A stretch of 64,000 nucleotides of DNA from Pseudomonas asiatica (GTDB taxonomy: Bacteria; Pseudomonadota; Gammaproteobacteria; Pseudomonadales; Pseudomonadaceae), in assembly GCF_009932335.1 (NCBI RefSeq), contig NZ_BLJF01000001.1:1302001-1366000 (forward strand), in the 5' to 3' direction. The notes below the pieces were generated by a model. That model was not told the DNA's origin. It saw only the letters and a program-made list of their open reading frames with translations, and ran no database searches. Positions within the stretch are counted from its first letter, which is position 1. Each line of letters begins with the position of its first letter. This document shows, piece after piece, positions 1 through 11,418 of the stretch. The position numbers and the translations under genes were made by a program.

Positions 1-2499
<2,499 letters not shown>

Positions 2500-2682
2500 A
2501 GGAACTACCTGGTCGGGCAAATTTCAGAAGGTGCAGAATCATAACAAAGCTGCGCGGTTTTTAGGCGCATCGCCCATTTGCATGAAAATGGCTCATGTTG
2601 GGCGGGCGTCGGCGAAGCAGGGCACCCAAGGACGACCAGGCAACAAATCGTGATGGCTTTCAATACCCAGGACTTTCCGCAC

Positions 2683-4983
2683 ATGGTGCATCGTATTCTT
2701 GCCGGCGTTTTCGCCCTGCTCATCAGCAGTATGGCGTTCGGGCAAGCCCCCCAGTCGAGCCCGGCTATTTCCTACACCCGGGACATTCAACCGATCTTCA
2801 CCGAGAAATGCGTGGCCTGCCACGCCTGCAACGACGCCGCCTGCCAGCTGAAGCTGGAAAGCCCCGAAGGCGCGGTGCGCGGCGCCACCAAGGTGCCGGT
2901 GTATCAGGGCGAGCGCAGCAAGGCAGTGCCCACCACGCGGCTGTTCTACGACGCCCACAGCGAGGGCGAGTGGCGCAAGAAGGGCTTTTACTCGGTCCTC
3001 GACAACCAGGGTAGCCAGGCCGCGCTGATGGCGCGCATGCTGGAGCTCGGGCACAAGACCCCGCTCACGCCCAATGCCAAGCTGCCCGAAGAAATCGTCC
3101 TGGGCCTGAACCGCAACAACATGTGCCCGTTGCCGCAAGAATTCGATGCCTATGCCGGCGCCCATCCCAAGGAAGGCATGCCACTGGCGGTGACCGGCCT
3201 GACCGACAAGGAATACGACACCATGCGCCGCTGGCTGGCCGCCGGTGCGCCGGTCGAGTACCAGCCGATCAAGCCAAGTGCGGCCGAAGCCAAGCAGATT
3301 GCCGACTGGGAAGAGCTGCTCAACCGCCCGGGTTCCACCGAGGCGCTGGTCGGCCGCTGGCTGTACGAGCACCTGTTCCTGGCGCACATCTATTTCGTCG
3401 GTGGCGAGCAGGGCCACTTCTTCCAATGGGTACGTTCGCGTACACCGAGCGGCCAGCCGGTCGACCTGATCGCCACGCGCCGCCCCAATGACCCGCCGGG
3501 CACCGACTTCTACTACCGGTTGATCCCGGTGCAGGGCGTGATCGTGCACAAGACGCACATCACCTACCCGATGGGGCCGCAGAAGCTCAAGCGGGTCAAG
3601 CAACTGTTCTACGCCGGCGACTGGCATGCCACCGCGCTGCCAGGCTACGGCCCGCGCCACCGGGCCAACCCGTTCGAAACCTTCGAAGCGATCCCGGCCG
3701 TGGCGCGCTACCAGTTCATGCTGGATAACGCCGAATACTTCGTGCGCACCTTCATCCGTGGCCCGGTATGCCGTGGGCAGATTGCCACCGACGTGATCCG
3801 CGACAACTTCTGGGCGTTGTTCCAGGAGCCGGCCCACGACCGCTACGTCACCGATGCCAAGTACCGTGGCGAGGCCACGCCGCTGCTGGCCATGCCTGGG
3901 CAGATCGATGACGTGGGCAGCGTGCTGAGCCTGTGGCACGCCTACCGTGACAAGCGCAACGAGTACGAAAAGCTGCGCCGCGAAGCCTATGCCGACATGC
4001 CGGCACCGGGCTGGGCGACGCTGTGGGCCGGTAACGACAACGCGTTGCTGAGCATTTTCCGCCACTTCGACAGCGCCTCGGTGACCAAGGGCCTGATCGG
4101 TGATGTGCCGCTGACCGTGTGGCTGTTCGACTACCCGTTGTTCGAGCGCACCTATTACCAGCTGGCGGTCAACTTCGATGTGTTCGGCAACGTCTCGCAC
4201 CAGTTGCAGACGCGCCTGTACTTCGACCTGATCCGCAACGGCGCCGAGGTCAACTTCCTGCGCCTGATGCCGGCCGACCAGCGCAAGGCGATCCTCGGCG
4301 ACTGGTACCAGAACAGCGGCAAGGTGAAGATGTGGATGGATTATGAAGACATCGACACCGACACCCCGAGCGGCATCCAGCTCGACCCGCGCAACCCCAA
4401 GCGCGACTTCGGCCTGAAGCTGTTGCAGCGTACCGGCAGCCTGAATGCCGCGCCTGACCCGATCAACCGCTGCCAGGGCGCGTTCTGCTCGCGGCCACAG
4501 GTGAGCGAAGAGTTCCGCAATGCCGAGCAGTCGCTCAGCCGCCTGGTGTCGCGCCCGGCTGCCGGGTTGAAGGTGATCAACCAGCTGCCCGAAGCGACCA
4601 TGCTGCGCATCGAAGGGCAGGGCGGCCAGCGCCAGGTGTACAGCCTGCTGCGCAACCGCGCGCACAGCAACGTGGCGTTCCTGCTGGGCGAGGCGTACCG
4701 CTACCAGCCGGGGCTGGATACCCTGACCCTGTACCCGGGCGTGCTCAGCAGCTACCCCAACTTCATCTTCAACATCCCGACCAGGGATGTGCCCGAGTTC
4801 GTCGAGGACATGGAGTATGCGAAAGATGACCCGGCCAGGTTCGAGCGCATCGTCATGCGCTGGGGTGTGCGTCGCAGTCACCCAGAGTTCTGGCGCTACT
4901 TCCATGACCTGAACAGCTTCATCAAGGAGACCGAGCCGGTCGAGGCGGGCGTGCTGGACATGAACCGCTACGAGAACCTCTGA
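2683..4983 (+). CDS. cti: Fatty acid cis/trans isomerase
   Basis: Cti is a periplasmic c-type heme enzyme that converts cis-unsaturated acyl chains of membrane phospholipids to trans, which rigidifies the membrane under solvent or heat stress in P. putida. The protein opens with a signal peptide (MVHRILAGVFALLISSMAFG) and then has a heme motif CVACH at residues 43-47. I chose the ATG at 2683 because it places the signal peptide at the N-terminus and gives 766 residues, the length I recall for P. putida Cti. An in-frame ATG at 2653 would add ten residues. The gene stands alone, divergent from metH and followed by a REP pair. Identification rests on the whole-length sequence character and the heme motif. 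Confidence 0.95.
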   Translation: MVHRILAGVFALLISSMAFGQAPQSSPAISYTRDIQPIFTEKCVACHACNDAACQLKLESPEGAVRGATKVPVYQGERSKAVPTTRLFYDAHSEGEWRKKGFYSVLDNQGSQAALMARMLELGHKTPLTPNAKLPEEIVLGLNRNNMCPLPQEFDAYAGAHPKEGMPLAVTGLTDKEYDTMRRWLAAGAPVEYQPIKPSAAEAKQIADWEELLNRPGSTEALVGRWLYEHLFLAHIYFVGGEQGHFFQWVRSRTPSGQPVDLIATRRPNDPPGTDFYYRLIPVQGVIVHKTHITYPMGPQKLKRVKQLFYAGDWHATALPGYGPRHRANPFETFEAIPAVARYQFMLDNAEYFVRTFIRGPVCRGQIATDVIRDNFWALFQEPAHDRYVTDAKYRGEATPLLAMPGQIDDVGSVLSLWHAYRDKRNEYEKLRREAYADMPAPGWATLWAGNDNALLSIFRHFDSASVTKGLIGDVPLTVWLFDYPLFERTYYQLAVNFDVFGNVSHQLQTRLYFDLIRNGAEVNFLRLMPADQRKAILGDWYQNSGKVKMWMDYEDIDTDTPSGIQLDPRNPKRDFGLKLLQRTGSLNAAPDPINRCQGAFCSRPQVSEEFRNAEQSLSRLVSRPAAGLKVINQLPEATMLRIEGQGGQRQVYSLLRNRAHSNVAFLLGEAYRYQPGLDTLTLYPGVLSSYPNFIFNIPTRDVPEFVEDMEYAKDDPARFERIVMRWGVRRSHPEFWRYFHDLNSFIKETEPVEAGVLDMNRYENL

Positions 4984-5057
4984 TCGGTTGGGCTGACCTT
5001 TCCGATTACCCTGCGGTCGGAACCGATGGGTGGTCCGGGGGCTGCTGTGCAGCCCAA

Positions 5058-5136
5058 TCGCCGGCAAACCAGCTCCCACAAGGGCCGCACATGCCTGAAG
5101 GCTGCGCAGTACTTGTGGGAGCTGGCTTGCCGGCGA
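5058..5136. repeat. REP inverted pair
   Basis: Two 25-bp arms, 5058-5082 (tcgccggcaaaccagctccc...) and 5112-5136 (its near-exact reverse complement), are separated by 29 bp. This is the common P. putida REP doublet and fills the gap between cti and the acyltransferase. It may act as a transcript-end or stability element. Confidence 0.85.
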
Positions 5137-5191
5137 TGGAGCGCAACGCGCTCCCAAAGGCCTCAATGCACCGGCAATTGCAGGGTTCTCC

Positions 5192-6226
5192 ATGCTGTAT
5201 TCGCTTCAGGCACTGCGGGCGTTCGCCGCCTGGGTGGTGGTCTGCCACCATTTCATGCAGATCTTCTTCGACTTCCAAGCCTCCGGCCCCATCGGCCAAC
5301 TGCTCACCGACCGCGGCGCCGCAGGCGTCGACATCTTCTTCGTCATCAGCGGGCTGGTCATCTACCTGTCGACCTGCGACAAGGCCATCGAGCCCCGCCA
5401 GTTCCTGCTCAACCGGGCGCTGCGTATCGTTCCGGCCTACTGGTTCTACACGGCGCTGATGGCAACCTTGCTGCTGGCCTTCAGTCAATGGATGCCGCAC
5501 CAGGCATTCACCTGGCACCACCTGCTGCTGTCGCTGCTGTTCATTCCGGCGGAAAACCCCGGTGGCTACGGCTTGTACCCGACCCTGAACGTGGGCTGGA
5601 CGCTGAACTTCGAGATGTTCTTCTACCTGCTGTTCGGCCTGGCCTTCCTGGTGCGCCAGCGTCATCACCAGTTGCTGGTCACCGCCGCGCTGCTGCTGGC
5701 CAGCGAGATACTGGGCCGACTGGGCGTGCTCAGCCGCTTCTACAGCAACGACATCATCTACGAATTCCTGCTCGGCATCGGCCTGGGCGTGCTGCACCGT
5801 CGCGGGCTGATCCACCAGGGCCGCTGGCTGCCGTTGGCGTTGCTGGCGGTTGCAAGCCTTGCCATCTACCACCTGGACGCTTCCCGGCGCTTGCTGCACT
5901 GGGGCGTGCCGAGCGCAATGATCGTGCTGGCCTTCGTCGCCCTGGAACCAGTGTTCCGCGGCAACCGGCTGCTCAAGGCGCTGGGCGACTGTTCGTATTC
6001 GGTGTACCTGGTCCATGTGCTGGTGCTGTACGCAGGCTGGTTCGCCAGCCAGCGCCTGCAGTTGAACCCGTATCTGGTGTTCGCCCTGTGCGTGCCGTCC
6101 ATTGGACTAATGTCGTGGTTCAGCTACCAGTGGCTGGAGCGCGGCCTGTACCGGCGCATGCAGGCCTGGCTGGCGGCGCCACGGGGGCAGGCCCCTGAAT
6201 ATGCGCTTTCCCGAGTCAAATACTAG
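5192..6226 (+). CDS. Membrane acyltransferase of the acyltransferase-3 (OafA/ExoZ) family
   Basis: This 344-residue polytopic inner-membrane protein begins LQALRAFAAWVVVCHH, the family signature that carries the conserved His, followed by GAAGVDIFFVISGLVIY and a string of about ten hydrophobic helices ending before a short basic tail. Family members move acyl groups from acyl-CoA onto surface sugars such as O-antigen or exopolysaccharide. The acceptor here cannot be read from sequence because no polysaccharide cluster is nearby. The start is the ATG at 5192, which gives the family N-terminus directly. It sits alone between a REP pair and nfuA. Confidence 0.88.
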   Translation: MLYSLQALRAFAAWVVVCHHFMQIFFDFQASGPIGQLLTDRGAAGVDIFFVISGLVIYLSTCDKAIEPRQFLLNRALRIVPAYWFYTALMATLLLAFSQWMPHQAFTWHHLLLSLLFIPAENPGGYGLYPTLNVGWTLNFEMFFYLLFGLAFLVRQRHHQLLVTAALLLASEILGRLGVLSRFYSNDIIYEFLLGIGLGVLHRRGLIHQGRWLPLALLAVASLAIYHLDASRRLLHWGVPSAMIVLAFVALEPVFRGNRLLKALGDCSYSVYLVHVLVLYAGWFASQRLQLNPYLVFALCVPSIGLMSWFSYQWLERGLYRRMQAWLAAPRGQAPEYALSRVKY

Positions 6227-6275
6227 GACTTTGTTCGAAGGCCGGGTTGGCGTACACTTGGCCGCAAGTCTGTGA

Positions 6276-6869
<594 letters not shown>

Positions 6870-7090
6870 GGTTGACGCGCTCCTACAGGGATCGCGTTGA
6901 ACCCTCTTCCTTAGCAACAAAGTGTTACTGTTTCAACCCCTGCGACAACAGGCCGCAGCCCGTATTCAAAGGGCTGCAGCCGATCCTTGCCTTCGTCGGG
7001 TAGAACCCCTCGGGGTGTCGTGCCAGAATGCCCCGGTTTTTCGACCGGCCCGTCCCGAGGGCCGGCACCTTCCCTGTAAAGGATGGTTTC

Positions 7091-7699
7091 ATGAATGATC
7101 TATATACCCGGCGCGCAGTTGTCGCCGGGATGGGCGTTCTCGGGCTTGGCCTGCTGGCAGGCTGCAGCCCGGCCCGGGGGCTCGAGTTCAAGTACGGCAA
7201 GAACATGAGCAACGAAATCCTTGGGCGCAAGTTCAGCCTCAAGGACACCCAAGGCAATGTGCGCACCCTGTCGAGTTTCTACGGCAGCATGCCGATGATC
7301 TTCTTCGGCTTCACCCAGTGCCCGGCCGTGTGCCCGACCACCCTGGCGCGCGCGGCGCAAATCCGCAAGCTGCTGCGCGGCCGCGATCGCGACCTGTTCC
7401 AGGTGGTGTTGATTACCCTGGACCCGGAACGTGACACCCCCGAGGTGCTCGATGCCTACGTGAAGGCGTTCGACCCGTCGTTCACCGCGCTGACCGGCAC
7501 CCCCGAGGAAATCGCCGCGGTGGCCAAGGAATTCAAGGTGTTCTACGAGAAAGTCCCGGCCGGTGATACCTATACCGTCTCTCACTCGTCCACAAGCTAC
7601 GTCTACGATACGCGTGGCACCCTGCGCCTGAGCCTGGGCCATTCCCTTACCGCCCAGGAATGCGCCGAAGACCTGGTCACCCTGATGGAGATCTGCTGA
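7091..7699 (+). CDS. SCO1/SenC-family copper chaperone or thiol reductase lipoprotein
   Basis: SCO proteins sit on the periplasmic face of the membrane and help insert copper into the CuA site of cytochrome c oxidase, or act as thiol-disulfide reductases. The N-terminus holds a lipobox (GLLAGC, lipidated Cys25) preceded by a twin-Arg-containing segment (YTRRAVVAG). The copper-binding C77-P-A-V-C81 lies in FGFTQCPAVCPTTL, and the distal His in VSHSSTSYVYD. The start is the ATG at 7091 after a ggatgg site; longer in-frame openings lack a leader. It is followed with no gap by the PCu(A)C gene, a classic pairing for cytochrome oxidase copper delivery. Confidence 0.93.
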   Translation: MNDLYTRRAVVAGMGVLGLGLLAGCSPARGLEFKYGKNMSNEILGRKFSLKDTQGNVRTLSSFYGSMPMIFFGFTQCPAVCPTTLARAAQIRKLLRGRDRDLFQVVLITLDPERDTPEVLDAYVKAFDPSFTALTGTPEEIAAVAKEFKVFYEKVPAGDTYTVSHSSTSYVYDTRGTLRLSLGHSLTAQECAEDLVTLMEIC

Positions 7700-8182
7700 A
7701 TGTCGATGCAACCGATCAAGCGCGGCCTGGCTGCCCTGGTCCTGATGGGCCTGGCGCTGCCGGCCCTGGCCCAGACCACCGTAAGTGACGCCTGGGTGCG
7801 GGCAACCGTGCCGCACCAGCAGTCCACCGGTGCCTTCATGACCCTGACCGCCAGCAGCGACAGCAAGCTGGTGGGCGTGGCTTCGCCTGTGGCCAAGACC
7901 GTGCAGGTGCACGAGATGACCATGAACGGCGATGTGATGGGCATGCGTGAGGTCAAGGCGGTCGAGTTACCGGCCGGCAAGGCGGTGACCCTCGACCCGA
8001 ATAGCCTGCATGTGATGCTGATGGGCCTGAACAACCAGGTGAAGGAAGGCGAGAAAGTGCCGCTGACCCTGACCATCGAAGATGCCAAGGGGGCCAAGGA
8101 AACCCTGGACGTGCAGGCCGAAGTGCGTGCGCTCAACGCCGAGGCGGGCGGCGGGCATGATCACATGCACATGAAGCACTGA
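7700..8182 (+). CDS. Periplasmic copper chaperone, PCu(A)C family
   Basis: This 160-residue secreted protein binds Cu(I) and passes it to SCO or to cytochrome oxidase subunit II. A signal peptide ends at ALPALA-QTT. The copper site matches the family spacing exactly: H71, ten residues, M82, twenty-one residues, H104-x-M106. A His/Met-rich tail (GHDHMHMKH) ends the protein, as in many proteobacterial members, and may add copper-binding capacity. The ATG directly follows the SCO stop codon, so the two are co-transcribed and probably translationally coupled. A second ATG two codons in is equally possible. Confidence 0.95.
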   Translation: MSMQPIKRGLAALVLMGLALPALAQTTVSDAWVRATVPHQQSTGAFMTLTASSDSKLVGVASPVAKTVQVHEMTMNGDVMGMREVKAVELPAGKAVTLDPNSLHVMLMGLNNQVKEGEKVPLTLTIEDAKGAKETLDVQAEVRALNAEAGGGHDHMHMKH

Positions 8183-8198
8183 TCAGGCTGAACCCTTT

Positions 8199-8219
8199 GG
8201 GGGCTGCCAGGCAGCCCCC
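8199..8219. terminator. Hairpin terminator between convergent genes
   Basis: A perfect GGGGGCTGCC/GGCAGCCCCC stem with almost no loop lies between the PCu(A)C stop and the convergent small gene. There is no T tract, so it may work in both directions or only protect 3' ends. Confidence 0.6.
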
Positions 8220-8226
8220 GGTTCAA

Positions 8227-8454
8227 TCAGCTGCGAAACTTGGGCAGCGGTCTGTCCAGGGTCAGCGAGGTCAGGGTCTTGCGGACCTGGGCCTCATCAG
8301 CCTCCAGAGCCTTGAGGCTTGCGCGGATCTTGCCGGCGGCGGGCACGTCGCCCTGCCGGTCGATCCAGTCGGCTATCTCCTTGCAGGCACTGCTCAGGCA
8401 GGCCTGGCGCTGGTTCATCAGCGACAGGAGGGTGGTGAGCTCTCTTTCGGACAT
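8227..8454 (-). CDS. Small conserved hypothetical protein
   Basis: This is a 75-residue, soluble, mostly helical protein (MSERELTTLLSLMNQRQ...) with two cysteines (CLSSACKE) and a charged C-terminus. The ATG at 8454 has a strong GGAGG eight bases upstream, which supports a real gene and this start. I do not recognise a family. It is convergent with the copper-chaperone pair and is followed upstream by the araC-azlCD block on the same strand. Confidence 0.7.
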   Translation of the reverse strand: MSERELTTLLSLMNQRQACLSSACKEIADWIDRQGDVPAAGKIRASLKALEADEAQVRKTLTSLTLDRPLPKFRS

Positions 8455-8526
8455 GGCAGGATCCTCCATTCAGCCTTGTCAGTGTAGCAGTGGCTGGCCG
8501 GCCTGCCTGAGGCCGGCTGTCGCAGC

Positions 8527-9360
8527 TCAGCCTTGCAGGCAGGCGCTGCGATAAGCCCCTGGCGTTACCCCGTAGGCCTGCTTGAACTGCCGGCTCAAAT
8601 GGCTCTGGTCGGCAAAGCCCAGGTCGAACGCCACTTCCGAGGCCACCCAGCCACGCTTGAGCATTTCCCGCGCACGGGCCAGGCGCCGCTGTTTCAACCA
8701 GGCATGTGGCGGCAGGCCAGTGGCCTGGCGGAACACCCGGGCGAAGTGGAACGGTGACAGGTTGACCGCCGCCGCCAGGGCTTCGAGCGAGGGTGGGTCG
8801 GCCAGTTGGCTTTCCAGCAGCTCACGGGCGCGGGCCACTGCCAGCGGTTCGTGGCCAGGGGTGGCAGGATCGGCGCATTGCCCGTGCCGTTGCACCAGGG
8901 CCAGCACCGCCTGGCGCCAGGCGGTCTGCTGCTGCAGGGCACTGGCGCCGGCTTCGGACAGCTGGTGCAACTGGCTGAAGGCAAGCGCCAGGGCCGGGTC
9001 GTGGATCACGCTGTCCTTGAAGCTGGGCATGCCGTGGCGGCCCAGTTCCAGTTCGTCGAGCACCCCGGTTACCCGTTCATGTTCCGGGTAGAACCCACGG
9101 TAGCGCCAGCCCGCTTCGTGGGCGGTGGCACCGGTGTGCAGCTCGTCGGGGTTGATCAGCACCATGCTGCCGACCGGCGCCAGGTGCTCACTGCCGCGAT
9201 GCCAGAAGCGCTGTGCGCCCGACTCGATCACGGTGAACACATAGCCTTCATGCACATGCGGGGCGAAGCGCTGCTGGAAATAACGCGCGTGCAGCATCTC
9301 GACGTCGCCCAGTGCCGGCGCCTGCCAGAGGTGTGTCTGTTCGCGCAGGGGCGTGCTCAT
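8527..9360 (-). CDS. AraC-family transcriptional regulator
   Basis: This 277-residue protein has an N-terminal cupin-like sensing domain (HARYFQQRFAPHVHEGYVF, VGSMVLINPDELHTG) and a C-terminal double helix-turn-helix (LEALAAAVNLSPFHFARVF and VAFDLGFADQSHLSRQF). The N-terminal His-rich cupin motif is typical of AraC regulators paired with AzlCD exporters. The ATG at 9360 overlaps the azlD stop by four bases, so it is the last gene of an azlC-azlD-araC operon. It likely senses a small amphipathic ligand and regulates this exporter. Confidence 0.92.
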   Translation of the reverse strand: MSTPLREQTHLWQAPALGDVEMLHARYFQQRFAPHVHEGYVFTVIESGAQRFWHRGSEHLAPVGSMVLINPDELHTGATAHEAGWRYRGFYPEHERVTGVLDELELGRHGMPSFKDSVIHDPALALAFSQLHQLSEAGASALQQQTAWRQAVLALVQRHGQCADPATPGHEPLAVARARELLESQLADPPSLEALAAAVNLSPFHFARVFRQATGLPPHAWLKQRRLARAREMLKRGWVASEVAFDLGFADQSHLSRQFKQAYGVTPGAYRSACLQG

Positions 9361-9671
9361 GCCAGCCAGCTGCGCAAGAGGAAGAAGATCAACATGCTCA
9401 CCAGCATGCTCAGCAACACGCTGCGGGTCAACAGCACCAGGGCGATGGCCACCAGCGAACCCAGCAGGTAAGGGTTGAGCAGGCTCAGGTCCAGCTGGTG
9501 CTCGGGCATGAATATGATCGGGCCGCAAATCGCGGTGAGCATGCCTGGCACGGCAAAGCCGAGGAACTGCCTGGCGTTGGAGCTCAGGCGCAAGGGCAGG
9601 CGCGGCTCCAGGAACGCATAGCGGTTGAGGAACACGATGGCGCCCATGGCAAGAATCAGGACCCAGGTCAT
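9357..9671 (-). CDS. azlD: AzlD-family small subunit of a branched-chain amino acid exporter
   Basis: This 104-residue protein has four predicted membrane helices (WVLILAMGAIVFLNRYAF at the start, LLLSMLVSMLIFFLL-type segment at the end). AzlD works with AzlC (YgaZH type) to export branched-chain amino acids or analogues. Both ends overlap neighbours by four bases (TCAT on the plus strand): azlC upstream and araC downstream. This indicates translational coupling. The substrate is inferred from family only. Confidence 0.9.
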   Translation of the reverse strand: MTWVLILAMGAIVFLNRYAFLEPRLPLRLSSNARQFLGFAVPGMLTAICGPIIFMPEHQLDLSLLNPYLLGSLVAIALVLLTRSVLLSMLVSMLIFFLLRSWLA

Positions 9672-10360
9672 GCGCGGGCTCCGGCGAATTTCTGGCAGAC
9701 GAAACCGGCGCTCATGCCCAGCAGGCCTGCGGCCACCAGGGCGGTTTCCCAGTGCCAGTAGCTGAACAGCACCGAACAGAACAGCGACACCGCCACGCAC
9801 ACCAGCGTGGCCAGGTTGCGCACCAGCGGCGCGATCAGGGCGACGAAGGTGGCGACAATGGAAAAGTCCAGGCCGAGCTGGTCCAGGTGCGGAATGTTCT
9901 GCCCCAGCAGGATGCCGGCCAGGGTGAACAGGTTCCAGGCGACGTAGAAGGTCAGGCCCACGCCCAGGGCGTACCAGCGGTTGAACTGCTGCTGGTCGTA
10001 CTGGCTGGTCAGGGCGAAGAACTCGTCGGTGAGCAGGAAGCCCAGGCCCAGCCGCCAGCGCAGCGGCTGGCTGGACAGCACCGGGCGCATCGTCAGGCCA
10101 TACAGCAGGTGCTGCGAGGTCAGCAGCAGGGTGGTCAGCAGGATCGACGCCAGGTTGGCGCCGCCCTTGAGCATGCCGATCGCCACCAGTTGCGCGGCAC
10201 CGGCGAAGACGATGGCCGACAGCCCTTGCCCCTCCCAGGCGCTGAGGTTGGCCTCGATGGCCATGGAGCCGGCCAGCAGGCCCCAGGGGGCGACGGCCAG
10301 GGACAACGGGAGAATGGCGATGGCGCCGTGGAGAAAGGCTTGGCGGGCGATGTGGGGCAT
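9668..10360 (-). CDS. azlC: AzlC-family large subunit of a branched-chain amino acid exporter
   Basis: This 230-residue polytopic inner-membrane protein has the family opening FLHGAIAILPLSLAVAPWG and the conserved ASLLTT-like and LLTDEFFALTSQ segments. The start at 10360 (MPHIARQAF) was chosen because the longer in-frame extension reads through a REP element. It heads the azlC-azlD-araC operon; together AzlC and AzlD form the exporter and the AraC protein is the probable local regulator. Confidence 0.92.
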   Translation of the reverse strand: MPHIARQAFLHGAIAILPLSLAVAPWGLLAGSMAIEANLSAWEGQGLSAIVFAGAAQLVAIGMLKGGANLASILLTTLLLTSQHLLYGLTMRPVLSSQPLRWRLGLGFLLTDEFFALTSQYDQQQFNRWYALGVGLTFYVAWNLFTLAGILLGQNIPHLDQLGLDFSIVATFVALIAPLVRNLATLVCVAVSLFCSVLFSYWHWETALVAAGLLGMSAGFVCQKFAGARA

Positions 10361-10452
10361 GGTGGCTGCAGTGCGTGTACGTTGGCAGGCCAGCATGCCA
10401 GACGGGGCGGGGGATGGCTTGAACGATCTTGCTATGCCTGGGCACGGTCCCT

Positions 10453-10567
10453 TGTAGGAGCGGCCTTGTGTCGCGATGGGGCGCGCAGCGGCCCCGGCAA
10501 TATCTGCGGCGAAGCTGAAATCCTGGGGCCGCTGCGCGCCCCATCGCGACACAAGGCCGCTCCTACA
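10453..10567. repeat. Large REP inverted pair
   Basis: The two arms (tgtaggagcggccttgtgtc and onward through gatggggcgcgcagcggcccc) are about 43 bp and nearly perfectly complementary, flanking a short spacer. The pair lies between the azlC start and the 3' end of the next gene on the same strand, so azlC transcription must start after it or pass through it. Confidence 0.88.
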
Positions 10568-10584
10568 CAGAAACCGCGTCCGTG

Positions 10585-11271
10585 TTACGGATGGCTGGTC
10601 AGGTGCTGCTGCGCCGTCACGCAGCCGTTGGTGTCCACGGCCTTCTGCAGCAGGCTCTGGCGGTGCTGCGGGTCCAGGTCGCCGAGCAGGCGGTATACCT
10701 CGGCCTGGTAGTCACGCTGGCGCCCCCACTGCATTTCCAGGCCTTGTGGCCGGTTGCGGTTGCAGGCCAGGTGCGTGGCCGGTTGCGGGTAGTAGGGCGC
10801 ATACACGGTGGCCATGTTGGGGATGGCCTCCAGCGCAGTACGGTACTCGTTGCTGGCGTTGTAGGGAGGGCACCAGGTGGCGATGGCCGGTGCCGGTGCG
10901 GCAAAGCCCTGCCTGAGGCTGGCTTCGAGCAACGGGCAGGCGGCATCCGGGATTTGCGCGGCGGGCAGGTAGGTCATGTAGTACAGCGCCAGGCGGTACT
11001 GTGCGACCGGGTGGCCCAGCTCCACGGACTTTTTCAGCAAGGCGACCGCGGTCGGCAGGGTGTGGGCCATTGCCTGGCCCTGGCGGCTGAGCTCCGGGTC
11101 GCCGCCGATGGCCGTGCGCAGCGTGCTGGCGCCGTCGTCCTGGTTGTCGGCCTGCTCCAGCAGGGGCAAGGCCTGGCGGTAGAGCAGGTCGGCATGAGGG
11201 TCGATGCGCACCTCCAGCGCGTGCGCAGCCAGTGGCATCAGGGCGATCAACAGCGGGGGCAAGCGAAGCAT
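10585..11271 (-). CDS. Secreted Sel1-like repeat protein
   Basis: This 228-residue protein has a signal peptide (LLIALMPLAAHA) and one recognisable Sel1-type helix pair (AVALLKKSVELGHPVAQYRLALYYM), suggesting a periplasmic helical-repeat protein. Four cysteines in the second half could form disulfides. The ATG at 11271 gives the signal peptide at the N-terminus; an upstream TTG would add five residues. I cannot assign a role. It is on the same strand as the SGNH/RhtB/YqcI genes but about 150 bp downstream of them, so co-transcription is possible but not shown. Confidence 0.75.
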   Translation of the reverse strand: MLRLPPLLIALMPLAAHALEVRIDPHADLLYRQALPLLEQADNQDDGASTLRTAIGGDPELSRQGQAMAHTLPTAVALLKKSVELGHPVAQYRLALYYMTYLPAAQIPDAACPLLEASLRQGFAAPAPAIATWCPPYNASNEYRTALEAIPNMATVYAPYYPQPATHLACNRNRPQGLEMQWGRQRDYQAEVYRLLGDLDPQHRQSLLQKAVDTNGCVTAQQHLTSHP

Positions 11272-11418
11272 GCGGCTCACAGGCAAGCTCCAGAGGGTGC
11301 CAGGTACTGATGGAAGGCTTCGATGTTCATGGCGGTCAAGCGTGCGCCTCGGGCAGATCGGAACGACGGCCTATTCTAGCCACCCAAGGGGCCTGGCCGA
11401 AAGACCACCCGGCAATTC